Below, one piece after another: positions 11,701-19,129 of a DNA stretch of 64,000 bases. How positions within the stretch are numbered: position 1 is the stretch's first letter; the number at the start of each line of letters is the position of its first letter. The stretch lies in contig JAAFJM010000008.1 of the NCBI GenBank assembly GCA_013298895.1, positions 1 to 64,000 on the forward strand. Direction: 5' to 3'. The stretch comes from Bacteroidota bacterium (GTDB taxonomy: Bacteria; Bacteroidota; Bacteroidia; UKL13-3). Below the pieces are notes generated by a model. That model saw only the letters and a list, made by a program, of their open reading frames with translations. It was not told the origin of the DNA and searched no databases. The position numbers were made by a program, and so were the translations under genes.

Positions 11701-12102
11701 TTGCTTAACAATACTACATTTGAATTAAATTTAGAGAAAATTGACTCGGTAATGTTTAATAAAAGTTATTTAGAAAGTATTTTTTTAAACCTAACTACCA
11801 ATGCAATTAAGTATGCTCACCCCTCTAGAAATCCAATTATAAAAATAAGTACAAAATTAGTTAATAATAAAATTGAACTAACTTTTGAGGATAATGGAAT
11901 TGGTTTTAATGAACAAAAAGTAAAAGACAAAATATTTGGCTTGTACCAAAAATTTCATAACCATGCTGATAGTAAGGGTATAGGCTTGTATTTAGTAAAA
12001 TCTCAAATTATTGCCCTAGGTGGTTCTATTAAAGTGAATAGTATAGAAAATGTTGGAACTAAATTTAGCATTACATTTGTAAATAATTCCAATAATTCTT
12101 AG
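8746..12102 (+). CDS. Orphan multi-PAS/GAF sensor histidine kinase
   Basis: Soluble sensor kinase of 1118 residues with no transmembrane segment. I chose the ATG at 8746; the in-frame TTG at 8710 abuts the upstream terminator. Order of domains from this start: PAS (about 34-150), GAF (164-333), PAS_3-type (346-466), PAS (475-600), GAF (605-761), PAS (764-880), then a HisKA-like helix with the phospho-acceptor H906 in SHNMRSPLTN and an ATPase domain with NLTTNAIKYA (N box), DNGIGF and GIGLYLVKSQ (G boxes). Most PAS units end in the usual D-V/I-T motif. It should autophosphorylate in response to cytoplasmic signals such as redox state, ligands or light. No response regulator is adjacent, so its partner is elsewhere. 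The S-H-N-x-R-S form of the H box is common in Bacteroidota kinases. Confidence 0.92.
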   Translation: MNSETNNATDNNALIAEIKRLEYELQMAKSTKSNTIYFENLLALINNLSDIIYSVDMEFKLTAFNNAFEKMALFAEGVTLEIGKNIFDQLASLNNDDLYGHAKRALKGEKFVFQKKVIIQNEIAYFEVTLAPIYNNENIQVGILIHSRDVTNLNKSKSALAKSNRELYLLNLVNEEILQTKNERELLLNICKIIAENGEYDLIWVGNAVKSNKKQMNVSPIAWAGTAINYLNEIVIDLKDEELNKGPVGLAMNNNKSMVFNNIDLSGAFKPWKNAIEKYGFNSVASFPLNYDNNILASINFYSSKENSFDDNELEILNRISNHLCFAIMSIRNTLAKQKVERELLASNERFDYATKATVDAIWDLDLKQNKYYLGEGFEKLFGYNSHNIVMDYKKWEELVHPDDKDRVTKSLLHAIENSEITTWSETYQYKKFNNEFAHVIDKAILLKDKKGITTRIIGAMQDVTELTNESQKLKLYASIITNANDGVLISKITNKSTLNTEIIYVNDAFCKMTGYTNAELLNCNTGIFYGPLTNKEVVNQIEIKKQKFEKFQFEIINYKKDGTLFWTDFSAVPITNEKGEYTHWISIQRDITARKKAEEEKEILYKTVKSINEYEYLKDAFTNTLEIICQYFEFDYGEAWSINIDKAKMLFRSFWSSNSEMDLMYQSIEYFEILKGNGIAGVTLQEEKIVVWPNVDQSTLNRKNVAKSLGIKSVVGIPIFYNNEVIAIFAFFSKTELQPSLVNNNLLNTISHQIGAYIQKNKSENELNMFFNISPDLICIAGYDGYFKKINGTVSKFLNYPNEKLLSEPLINFVHPEDREQTLNIRKNIHEGNTIVNFENRYVTATGEIKWLNWTTIPIDNEKLVFGVAKDVTERKKMEEERKELINELTRSNNELKQFSYITSHNMRSPLTNLLSIADLIDTSLIPDETTVQLIEGFKISTIHLNETLNDLIKILIIKENTNLELEKLNIKEVLGNVTNSIKSLLNNTTFELNLEKIDSVMFNKSYLESIFLNLTTNAIKYAHPSRNPIIKISTKLVNNKIELTFEDNGIGFNEQKVKDKIFGLYQKFHNHADSKGIGLYLVKSQIIALGGSIKVNSIENVGTKFSITFVNNSNNS

Positions 12103-12116
12103 CAAAGTACTATCAA

Positions 12117-12341
12117 ATGGTAGATTATAATCACAAAGAAATATTATTGAGTTTAGTGCGTACCAAAATGCCTTATGGTAAATATAAGGATACTTTACTT
12201 TGTAATATGCCAATATATTATTTAGAATGGATTAAACGACAAGGATTTCCTAAAGGTAAATTAGGCGTTCAATTGGAAACCATTTATGAAATAAAGTTGA
12301 ATGGCTTAGATGATTTGTTAACTCCTTTAAAACATATTTAA
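12117..12341 (+). CDS. DUF3820 family protein
   Basis: A 74-residue protein matching the DUF3820 (putative quorum-sensing-regulated virulence factor) family. The hallmarks are MPYGKYKDTLL, then Y-x-LEWIKRQGFPKGKLG and a C-terminal EIKLNGLDDLL. The family is small, cytoplasmic and of unknown biochemical function. The gene starts 14 bases after the kinase stop and ends 4 bases before the pseudouridine synthase gene, so the three are likely read as one transcript. The tie to the synthase is suggestive only. Confidence 0.85.
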   Translation: MVDYNHKEILLSLVRTKMPYGKYKDTLLCNMPIYYLEWIKRQGFPKGKLGVQLETIYEIKLNGLDDLLTPLKHI

Positions 12342-12345
12342 AAGA

Positions 12346-12912
12346 ATGCATAGGCATTTTATAATACACAAACCATTTGGCTATATGAGCCAGTTTGTAG
12401 AAAACGTTAAAAAGAAAAAATTTTTAGGTGAATTGTTTCCTTTTCCATCAGGTACTATGGCTATTGGCCGATTGGATGAAGATAGTGAAGGCTTATTATT
12501 ATTAACAACAGATGGTAAGGTAAGTGAGTTGGTAAGAAGTAAAAAAATAGAAAAAGAATACTACGTTCAACTAGATGGTTTGATTACCCAAGAGGCTGTT
12601 GATAAATTAATAAATGGAGTTGAGATTAGTAATCGAAGTGAAAAATATACCACCTTACCTTGTAAGGTATTTGTTTTGCCCCAATCGCCTAATTTTAAGC
12701 CACGAGTAAAAAAAATCAGAGACGATAGGCATGGTCCAACTTGCTGGGTTTCTATAACTATAAACGAAGGTAAATTTAGGCAAGTTCGAAAAATGACTGC
12801 GGCCGTTGGTTTTCCTACTTTACGGCTATTCAGAGTTAGAATTGGAAGTATTCATTTAAACGATTTAGAAGCGGGGAATGTGATTGAAGTAAATCAATTA
12901 ATAGTAGATTAG
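12346..12912 (+). CDS. rluE: 23S rRNA pseudouridine synthase, RluE-type (RsuA family)
   Basis: A 188-residue enzyme that isomerises a uridine in rRNA to pseudouridine. The RsuA-family signature GRLDEDSEGLLLLT is present with the catalytic aspartate D44. The later motifs KEYYVQLDG and EGKFRQVRKM-x-AAVG-x-P-x-LRL-x-R-x-RIG are intact. It lacks an N-terminal S4 domain, which fits RluE (position 2457 in Escherichia coli numbering) rather than RsuA or RluB. The exact target nucleotide is inferred from subfamily only. It is the last gene of a likely operon with the DUF3820 gene. Confidence 0.88.
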   Translation: MHRHFIIHKPFGYMSQFVENVKKKKFLGELFPFPSGTMAIGRLDEDSEGLLLLTTDGKVSELVRSKKIEKEYYVQLDGLITQEAVDKLINGVEISNRSEKYTTLPCKVFVLPQSPNFKPRVKKIRDDRHGPTCWVSITINEGKFRQVRKMTAAVGFPTLRLFRVRIGSIHLNDLEAGNVIEVNQLIVD

Positions 12913-13077
12913 CCTTCCTATAGAATATTTTTGGATAATGGGTTTAAATTAATGTCCCAAAAAGTTAAAATGAGAATAGTTTTAAGTCTATACTTTTTTT
13001 GAATTAAAGCATCTTATTAAATCGAATTTTAAAAAAGGAAATAGCCGAATATAGTGTAATTTTTTATGTAACGTTTT

Positions 13078-13677
13078 TTATATTTTATTCAAGTCAGTTG
13101 TTCTTATCCAACCTTTAATAATCTTTTTGCCAATAAATGAACAATATGCCCAATCATTAAGTATTTTTTCAATGTATACTATGTCGTTTTTAATTAAGTA
13201 ATATTTTTTCCTTTTTTCATATGAATTGTTTGAGTAAAAATAAGTTTTATTTGTGGTTACATACCTAATTTGACACCAAGCATTTTGTTTTTCCAAATTG
13301 AATTTCACATACTCATCTGCAAAATGTTGAACATTCCAGCATCCTCCATGGTCCTCTAATAATTTTATGCTAGCTGTCTTGCTGTTAATTATGTTAATAT
13401 TTCCTTTTATAATATCACTAGTATCATTGGGGAAATAGGTTTCAATTGTAAATTGACTACCAGTAATTTTACCATGAATATAAAATATGCATGAAAATCT
13501 CGGGCTTCTTGTTTCTTCGTCATAACCGGTGTAATTTTCAAAATATCCAGTCAGTTTATTTGTAATACTGTCGTAAGCTAGATTTAAACCAACATTATAT
13601 TCTCCTGAAAGAATGGTCTGTCCAAACGAAATATTTGCAATCCACAAAATTGTTATTGTCGCTAATAATTTCCTCAT
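13078..13677 (-). CDS. Secreted protein with a possible C-terminal SH3-like domain
   Basis: I do not recognise the family. The 199-residue product has a signal peptide ending near ANISFGQ. The first half is beta-rich with a conserved-looking FENYTGYDEETRSPRFSC stretch and a central ILLED-like strand followed by GGCWN. The last ~60 residues (YYLIKNDIVYIEKI, then WAYCSFIGKKIIKGWIRT) look like an SH3b domain of the kind found in periplasmic or surface proteins, by pattern alone. It is convergent with the pseudouridine synthase gene and has its own ATG at 13675-13677. Confidence 0.75.
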   Translation of the reverse strand: MRKLLATITILWIANISFGQTILSGEYNVGLNLAYDSITNKLTGYFENYTGYDEETRSPRFSCIFYIHGKITGSQFTIETYFPNDTSDIIKGNINIINSKTASIKLLEDHGGCWNVQHFADEYVKFNLEKQNAWCQIRYVTTNKTYFYSNNSYEKRKKYYLIKNDIVYIEKILNDWAYCSFIGKKIIKGWIRTTDLNKI

Positions 13678-13767
13678 TTTGAAATTTCTTTGATATAGAT
13701 AAAAGGAGATATGAAAAAAAGATTTCCCTGCAATTAAGATAAAATTTCTGTTTATAACAATTACAAC

Positions 13768-13793
13768 TATGGCAGCCTTTTAAAGCTGCCATA
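13768..13793 (-). terminator. Perfect hairpin downstream of sbtA
   Basis: TATGGCAGC and its exact complement flank an 8-base loop. The hairpin lies 38 bases past the sbtA stop and is followed, on either strand, by only an interrupted run of T. It probably ends the sbtA transcript, but the weak T tract makes this tentative. Confidence 0.5.
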
Positions 13794-13830
13794 ATTATAA
13801 TTTATACTTTGTATTAAAATCAATTATTTA

Positions 13831-14793
13831 TTAAGTATTTTGTACTAAAAGAAAATAAATAGGCATGCCAATTGTAATATTTACAGGAAAGGTAACTGCA
13901 AGTGCCATTGGTAAAAGAAGTCCAGGATTTGATTGTGGAACTGAAATTTTCATAGCAGCAGGAACTGCAATGTAAGAGGCACTGGCCGCTAAAACGGCAA
14001 AAATAAAACGATTGGTTATATCTAGTGTAACATATGAACTTAAAATGGCTATGATAGAACCATTAACTAATGGGATTATAATTGCAAAAATAACAGGGAA
14101 CCAACCAAATGAGAAAAATGCTTTAAGTTTTTTACCACTTGTAATACCCATATCTAAAAGAAATATAGCCAGAAATCCTTTGAAAAGGTCGTTTGTAAAT
14201 GGTTTTATTCCTTCGGCTTGCTTGGCATTGGCTATGTATCCAATAATTAAACTACCAAGAATTAGTAATACACTTCCATTGGTAAATGAATGTTTTATTA
14301 CACTACTTTTATTAATTTTATTTGACTCGTCTTTATTAAATAATGAGATTAAAACCAAACCAATTATAATTGCTGGTGATTCCATTAAGGCCATAATAGC
14401 AACCATGTGACCATGAAGTGCTAATTGCTGGGATTCAAGGTAAGAAACTGCTGTAACAAATGTTACCGCACTCACCGACCCATAGGCTGCAGCAATAGCA
14501 CCTGCATCAAACACATTTAATTTTCTTTTAAGTATGAAGAATGTATAAAGCGGAATCATTAAGGAAATAAATATTCCGAATAACATTGACCATCCAATTT
14601 CCATGGTAAATGCCTCATGAGATAATTCTTGTCCACCCTTAAAGCCAATTGCAAATAAGAGGTATAATGAAATAAATTTTGAAGAATTAGATGGGATTTC
14701 TAAATCGCTTTTTAAGTAAACGGCTAAAACGCCTAATACAAAAAACAATAATGCAGGATTTGTAATATTATCTATTAGTAATTGTAAGTTCAT
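13831..14793 (-). CDS. sbtA: Sodium-dependent bicarbonate transporter, SbtA family
   Basis: A 320-residue inner-membrane protein with about ten hydrophobic segments, arranged as the inverted five-helix repeats of the SbtA family. Recognisable stretches are NPALLFFVLGVLAVYLKSDLEIP near the N-terminus (quoted in part), FAIGFKGGQEL, and AAYGSVSAVTFVTA in the middle. In cyanobacteria SbtA co-transports sodium with bicarbonate and is controlled by the PII-like protein SbtB. No SbtB gene is next to this copy. Instead it sits 37 bases after a DUF6671 gene and faces a LysR gene. In a heterotroph it may supply bicarbonate for anaplerotic carboxylases, which is inference. Confidence 0.9.
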   Translation of the reverse strand: MNLQLLIDNITNPALLFFVLGVLAVYLKSDLEIPSNSSKFISLYLLFAIGFKGGQELSHEAFTMEIGWSMLFGIFISLMIPLYTFFILKRKLNVFDAGAIAAAYGSVSAVTFVTAVSYLESQQLALHGHMVAIMALMESPAIIIGLVLISLFNKDESNKINKSSVIKHSFTNGSVLLILGSLIIGYIANAKQAEGIKPFTNDLFKGFLAIFLLDMGITSGKKLKAFFSFGWFPVIFAIIIPLVNGSIIAILSSYVTLDITNRFIFAVLAASASYIAVPAAMKISVPQSNPGLLLPMALAVTFPVNITIGMPIYFLLVQNT

Positions 14794-14830
14794 TGATTAA
14801 TTAATTTATGTTTTTTTATTTTTGATTCAG

Positions 14831-15667
14831 TCATGGATTACAAATGTCACAATTCATAGGGTTTTCAGTTTTTTTACCATTAGGGTATTGTTTGGTATTG
14901 GTGAAAGAGCATTTTTTGCAGGAATAAATATGGCTTAAAATACTACGTGTTGGAAAATTACATATTTCACATGGCAATCCTTGTTGTGAATCTGTGATTC
15001 CATATCCAGGAAATTTGCAATTAGGGCATAACGAATTTACTTTTTCAGCAAGTTTTACAGCGGCTTGTTCAATTACCTTCATCCTTGTTGGATTATACAT
15101 GGCTCGCATATCGGTTTCTATATAGGCTGTTCCGTACTCCCCAATGAGATTGTGAAAAGTATTATTTAACTGCTCTAAATTGTTTATTCCTTTTACAATG
15201 TTGCTAAAATCGTCCTTTGATTTTCTCAGAATTAATCCGTGTGTTGGGAAATTTGCTTTAGCAGAAAATTCATTGAGTTCCGTTTCCGTTTTAATTTCTG
15301 CACCATTAAAATTAGTTTCTGTACTTAGCTCTCTAACAATAATTTCTAAATCATTTTTTTTATCAATGAATAGTAAAAACTCATCATCGGCAGGTACAAA
15401 ATAAATAGTGGGATGTGGGCCAAAAGAACCTTCACTTGCAACTGCCAAATCACAATTTGTTAATTCCATAGCAATTAAGCATTTTTTTCTGGCAGTTATT
15501 ATAGGGTCGTCTTTTCTTTCAACCTCTCCGGTAAATGTACCTAGTTCATCCGTATCAAAATCATTAATAACAAAACAACTTACACCTAGTTCTTTTTCTA
15601 ATATTGGTGCAATTACTTTTTCCTTTTCGTGTTTGGTTGCTATTAATAGTTTCCTTTCTTTGAACAT
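14831..15667 (-). CDS. DUF6671 family protein with two zinc-ribbon-like Cys clusters
   Basis: A 278-residue cytoplasmic protein. I chose the ATG at 15665-15667 (MFKERKLLIATKHEKEK) because it follows the stop of a small gene by seven bases; a longer reading from 15715 would overlap that gene. The N-terminal domain has ATKHEKEKVIAPILEKELG and an invariant-looking ASEGSFGPHP motif. The C-terminus has four CxxC pairs (CPNC, CEIC, CKKC, CDIC), which suggests two zinc knuckles. I recall this family as DUF6671, which has no assigned biochemical role. Its place directly upstream of sbtA in the same direction suggests a part in bicarbonate uptake or its control. Confidence 0.82.
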   Translation of the reverse strand: MFKERKLLIATKHEKEKVIAPILEKELGVSCFVINDFDTDELGTFTGEVERKDDPIITARKKCLIAMELTNCDLAVASEGSFGPHPTIYFVPADDEFLLFIDKKNDLEIIVRELSTETNFNGAEIKTETELNEFSAKANFPTHGLILRKSKDDFSNIVKGINNLEQLNNTFHNLIGEYGTAYIETDMRAMYNPTRMKVIEQAAVKLAEKVNSLCPNCKFPGYGITDSQQGLPCEICNFPTRSILSHIYSCKKCSFTNTKQYPNGKKTENPMNCDICNP

Positions 15668-15674
15668 TATTTTA

Positions 15675-15845
15675 TTATTCTGCATTATTACTTGCTGAAA
15701 GACTTTTGTTGGCATAAGCCCCTGATATAATACTCAAAGAGGCTAAAAATTGGCTATCTACAGCATCATTAATTATAAATGCCATGATTATAAAGGTAGA
15801 TGTGATGATAAGATATAAACTTGTTTTTAATGTAATGAAATTCAT
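15675..15845 (-). CDS. 56-residue single-span membrane protein upstream of DUF6671
   Basis: A short open frame with ATG at 15843-15845 and TAA at 15675-15677. The product starts MNFITLKTSLYLIITSTFII and continues as one long hydrophobic segment to about residue 26, then a short loop, a second mildly hydrophobic stretch and a polar tail SASNNAE. Its stop is seven bases before the DUF6671 ATG, which is the spacing of an operon. I know of no family for it. It could be a small transporter subunit or regulator of SbtA, or a signal-peptide-like secreted peptide (a cut after GAYA is conceivable). Confidence 0.6.
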   Translation of the reverse strand: MNFITLKTSLYLIITSTFIIMAFIINDAVDSQFLASLSIISGAYANKSLSASNNAE

Positions 15846-16019
15846 TGTTTACCTAAAAATTATTTTTTCTACTTTTATGATTATTTTTTGAATCAATTAC
15901 TTTTCTTAAAACCAAAATTTCTAATTTGTTGGTTTTGTTTATTTTTTTTGATGCGAAATTGAATATTCTAGTTCATAAGTTTTTATTTATATTTGTAATA
16001 TTATACATAAAAATAATTT
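15846..16019. promoter_or_regulatory. Divergent control region between the sbtA operon and lysR
   Basis: This 174-base A+T-rich region separates the divergent genes. For lysR, TATATTTG at 15988-15995 fits the -7 element TAnnTTTG and would place the transcript start about 15-20 bases before the ATG. The nearest TTG (15959-15961) is too far for an ideal -33 element. ATAA and TTAT half-sites around 15976-15990 could form a LysR T-N11-A type operator, but in such A+T-rich DNA this is weak. Confidence 0.4.
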
Positions 16020-16943
16020 ATGAATTATACATTAAATCAATTACAAATTTTTTTAAAAGTGGTGCAAACACAAAGTGTTACCAGAGCCTCAGAGGAACTG
16101 CATTTAACGCAGCCAGCAGTTTCTATTCAGCTTAAAAACTTTCAAGATCAATTTGATATTCCTTTAACCGAAGTGGTAGGTAGGAAGATTTTTGTAACCG
16201 ATTTCGGACATGAAATTGCAGAGGCCGCAGAGAACATCATCAATCAAGTATATGCCATTAATTACAAAACTTTGGCTTATAAAGGTCAATTAGCTGGAAG
16301 GTTGAAAATATCTGTGGTCTCAACAGGAAAATATGTGATGCCGCAGTATTTAGCAGATTTTATGAAGCAACACACTGGTGTTGAATTGTTGATGGATGTA
16401 ACAAACAAAAGTAAAGTAATTGAAAGTTTAGAAAACAATGAAGTGGATTTTGCTTTGGTTTCTATTTTACCTGATAAACTCAATATTGAAAAAATGGATT
16501 TACTCCAAAATAAATTGTATTTGGTTGGTAATGGTCAACAAAAGTTTAAGAAAGGAATTTCTGCAAAAGAGATATTTAAAGATTTGCCGCTAATATTTAG
16601 AGAAAAGGGTTCTGGGACAAGGCAATCCATGGAAAGTTTTTTTGTTAAAAATGATATTGAAGTGCTAAAAAAGATGGAGCTAACTTCCAATGAAGCTGTT
16701 AAACAAGCCCTTGTTGCTGGTTTGGGTTATTCTATTATGCCACTTATTGGAATCAAAAACGAGTTACATAGTGATGAATTGCAAATTATTCCAATTAAAG
16801 GTTTACCTATCAAAACCACTTGGTTTTTAATTTGGTTAAAAGGTAAAAAACATTCACCTGTTTCACTTGCTTTTATGGATTACCTCAAAAAAGAAAAATC
16901 AAAAATTGTGCATGAAAAATTTAATTGGTATGAGCAGTATTAA
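16020..16943 (+). CDS. LysR-type regulator, CbbR/CmpR-like
   Basis: A 307-residue LysR-family regulator. The N-terminal winged helix-turn-helix reads LNQLQIFLKVVQTQSVTRAS followed by LHLTQPAVSIQLKN. The effector domain begins near residue 90 with GRLKISVVSTGKYVMPQYL, close to CbbR and CmpR, which control carbon fixation and bicarbonate uptake in other phyla. Near 190 it has FREKGSGTRQSMESFF, the residues that cup the ligand in this group. Divergent placement next to the sbtA operon is the classic arrangement for a LysR protein and its target. I infer that it activates or represses sbtA in response to inorganic carbon or a linked metabolite. Confidence 0.9.
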   Translation: MNYTLNQLQIFLKVVQTQSVTRASEELHLTQPAVSIQLKNFQDQFDIPLTEVVGRKIFVTDFGHEIAEAAENIINQVYAINYKTLAYKGQLAGRLKISVVSTGKYVMPQYLADFMKQHTGVELLMDVTNKSKVIESLENNEVDFALVSILPDKLNIEKMDLLQNKLYLVGNGQQKFKKGISAKEIFKDLPLIFREKGSGTRQSMESFFVKNDIEVLKKMELTSNEAVKQALVAGLGYSIMPLIGIKNELHSDELQIIPIKGLPIKTTWFLIWLKGKKHSPVSLAFMDYLKKEKSKIVHEKFNWYEQY

Positions 16944-17164
16944 CTAATAGTATTCTTTTGGAGGCTATTCCTAACATTTTATGCCTCATAGCTAGTTTAC
17001 GTAAAATTCTGTATGGCTGATGCACGTCTTTGACGTGTTCCAAACAACAAAAGGAAAATGCCAACTCTACCTCTTGAGCAAAAACTAAAGCGGGTTTTTG
17101 TTAAGAAAGTACTTTATTTGAAATTAACAAAAAATATACAAGTTAAAAGATTAGCAAATACCAA

Positions 17165-17440
17165 ATGACGGAAGAACAAATCTTATATTTATTAAGTTTA
17201 ATAGCTGCTTTATATTATTTGCTTAGCTTCAAATATTACAAAAGTTGGGGGAAGTTAAATTTATTAATTTTTCTAGTTTACACTTCTTATTTTTATTATG
17301 GATTATTTTTTCAAAGTACAGAAGGACGAGCATTGGGATGGGTTATTTTAATATACATGTTTACAGGATTACACTTAACATTTAGTGTTATTTATTTCAT
17401 TGTAATTTTTTTTTTAAATAAGGAAATCAATAAAAAATGA
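17165..17440 (+). CDS. Small three-span membrane protein
   Basis: A 91-residue protein with three hydrophobic segments: residues about 5-22 (LYLLSLIAALYYLLSF), 33-50 (LLIFLVYTSYFYYGLFF) and 58-85 (WVILIYMFTGLHLTFSVIYF). It is very rich in Tyr and Phe and ends in a basic tail, NKEINKK. I do not recognise a family. Its last codons overlap the start of the next gene by four bases (ATGA), so the two products are likely translated together and may form one membrane complex. Confidence 0.68.
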   Translation: MTEEQILYLLSLIAALYYLLSFKYYKSWGKLNLLIFLVYTSYFYYGLFFQSTEGRALGWVILIYMFTGLHLTFSVIYFIVIFFLNKEINKK

Positions 17441-17736
17441 TGGAAGATTTCTTGATATTGATATTATTAATTGGACTTTTTATAATTGCCAATATAAGGG
17501 CTTGGTTAACTTTTAAATATATTATGCATAAAAACGGAAATTTTAGTGTAACAAAAACAAATTTCTTTTTTAGTAACCAGCATTTTTTTACAAAACTTTC
17601 AGCTAGTTTTCCATTATTTCTGAGCAAAAATACAAACCCACTTTTAAATGATATGGTTCTTAAAATAAATAAGTTAACCTTAACATTTTATTTACTGTTG
17701 GTTTGTCTGGTTATAATAAGATTCACAATTGTATAA
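17437..17736 (+). CDS. Small two-span membrane protein, coupled to the gene before it
   Basis: A 99-residue protein with an N-terminal membrane segment (FLILILLIGLFIIANI) and a C-terminal one (LTFYLLLVCLVIIRFTIV). Between them is a polar loop of about 50 residues with several Phe, Asn and Lys. No family recognised. The ATG overlaps the upstream stop in an ATGA. The loop contains FFSNQHFFTKLSASFPLFL, which may be an amphipathic helix. No nearby enzyme suggests a role. Confidence 0.65.
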   Translation: MMEDFLILILLIGLFIIANIRAWLTFKYIMHKNGNFSVTKTNFFFSNQHFFTKLSASFPLFLSKNTNPLLNDMVLKINKLTLTFYLLLVCLVIIRFTIV

Positions 17737-17855
17737 TCTTTCAACTCCTAAGAAATTTGTAATTTTATCACATTCCATTCTTTTTATCTTCCTCCCCCAA
17801 TTGACCCAAGTCAGTAATTTAAATTCAAAATATCATGCTGCATATTGATGGCTGT

Positions 17856-17888
17856 CGTTTTAAAACGCCTGCTTTGAAAATAGTTTTG
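17856..17888 (+). promoter_or_regulatory. Candidate promoter and palindrome before hmgA
   Basis: TAGTTTTG at 17881-17888 is an exact TAnnTTTG element 20 bases before the hmgA ATG. No TTG stands at the usual 19-base distance. Instead the 12-bp palindrome CGTTTTAAAACG (17856-17867) covers the -33 area. A weak -33 box overlaid by a palindrome suggests control by a dimeric DNA-binding protein. Confidence 0.45.
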
Positions 17889-17908
17889 ACCAACTTAAAA
17901 CTAAGCAT

Positions 17909-19093
17909 ATGCCTATATATAAACAAGTTGGATTAATTCCAGAAAAACGCCATGTGGTGTTTCGCCAACCTAACGGAAAATTATACCACGAAGAACTATT
18001 TGGAACAGAAGGTTTTTCGGGTATGTCGTCATTGGTTTACCATTTGTATCCGCCTACCCGTGTTAAAGAAAAAGGCGCACCTTATTCTGTTCGCCCACAA
18101 GTAGCCATTGAAGATAATTTACAATCGCGCAGTTATATGGGTTTTAATGCAACTCCTGAGTTAGATTATTTAGATAGCCGCAAAACATTATTTGTGAATG
18201 ATGACATGACCATTGGTGTAGCCGCACCCATTGAAGGCACCAAAGGTTATTTTTATAAAAATGCCGATGCCGATGAAATGATATTTATACACAAAGGCGA
18301 AGGAATTTTAAAAACCATGTATGGCAATATTGAATTTGCTTATGGCGATTATGTTATTATTCCACGTGGTACCATTTACCAACTTGAATTTGCTACCGAT
18401 GAAAACCGTATTTTAATTGTAGAATCGCATGGGCCTATTGAAACGCCCGATAGGTATAAAAACAAATATGGTCAGTATCTAGAGCATTCACCTTTTTGCG
18501 AACGCGATTTACGCGGCCCTGTTAACATGGTAACCCACGATGAAGAAGGCGAGTTTTTAGTAAAAATAAAAAAGCGTGGTTTAATTTATCCTTACGTATA
18601 CGAAAACCATCCTTTTGATTTAGTCGGTTGGGATGGATGTTGTTATCCTTATGCGTTCTCTATTTTTAATTTTGAACCAATTACAGGCCGTATTCACATG
18701 CCGCCACCTATTCATCAAACTTTCCAAGGCCGCAATTTTGTAATTTGTTCATTTGTACCTCGCCTTTACGATTATCATCCACAAGCTATTCCTGCTCCTT
18801 ACCACCATAGCAATGTAGATAGCGATGAGTTATTGTACTACGTAGATGGCGATTTTATGAGCCGTAATAATATTCAAAAAGGTCAAATTACTTTACATCC
18901 AGGTGGTTTGCCTCATGGTCCACATCCGGGTGCTATTGAGCGCAGTATTGGTAAAACAGCTACCAACGAATTAGCAGTAATGATTGATCCATTTAATCCA
19001 GTAAAAATTACCAAAGAAGCCATGGAATTAGAGTTTCAGGAGTATTACCAAAGTTGGGTTCAACAAAATAATACCAACCCAGTAACTGTTTAA
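17909..19093 (+). CDS. hmgA: Homogentisate 1,2-dioxygenase
   Basis: A 394-residue non-heme iron enzyme that opens the homogentisate ring to maleylacetoacetate in tyrosine and phenylalanine breakdown. The N-terminus MPIYKQVGLIPEKRHVVFR and the cupin barrel with FIHKGEG and YGDYVIIPRGT are typical. The C-terminal part has PAPYHHSNVDSDELLYYVDG and LHPGGLPHGPHPG, which supply the iron-binding His and acidic residues. The length fits the shorter bacterial branch of the family. The next gene, 36 bases on, makes the enzyme for the preceding step, so the two form an operon. Maleylacetoacetate isomerase and fumarylacetoacetase are not in this window. Confidence 0.95.
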   Translation: MPIYKQVGLIPEKRHVVFRQPNGKLYHEELFGTEGFSGMSSLVYHLYPPTRVKEKGAPYSVRPQVAIEDNLQSRSYMGFNATPELDYLDSRKTLFVNDDMTIGVAAPIEGTKGYFYKNADADEMIFIHKGEGILKTMYGNIEFAYGDYVIIPRGTIYQLEFATDENRILIVESHGPIETPDRYKNKYGQYLEHSPFCERDLRGPVNMVTHDEEGEFLVKIKKRGLIYPYVYENHPFDLVGWDGCCYPYAFSIFNFEPITGRIHMPPPIHQTFQGRNFVICSFVPRLYDYHPQAIPAPYHHSNVDSDELLYYVDGDFMSRNNIQKGQITLHPGGLPHGPHPGAIERSIGKTATNELAVMIDPFNPVKITKEAMELEFQEYYQSWVQQNNTNPVTV

Positions 19094-19129
19094 CGGCATT
19101 TTATTTTTAAAACAAAAACAAAAAACTAT

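Noticed and set aside
14012-14410. 132-residue plus-strand frame across sbtA
   Set aside because: Lies wholly antisense to a well-supported transporter gene and shows only mirrored hydrophobic codons.
17023-17037. Hairpin CACGTC-TTT-GACGTG between lysR and the small membrane genes
   Set aside because: A three-base loop and no T run; not convincing as a terminator and may be chance.
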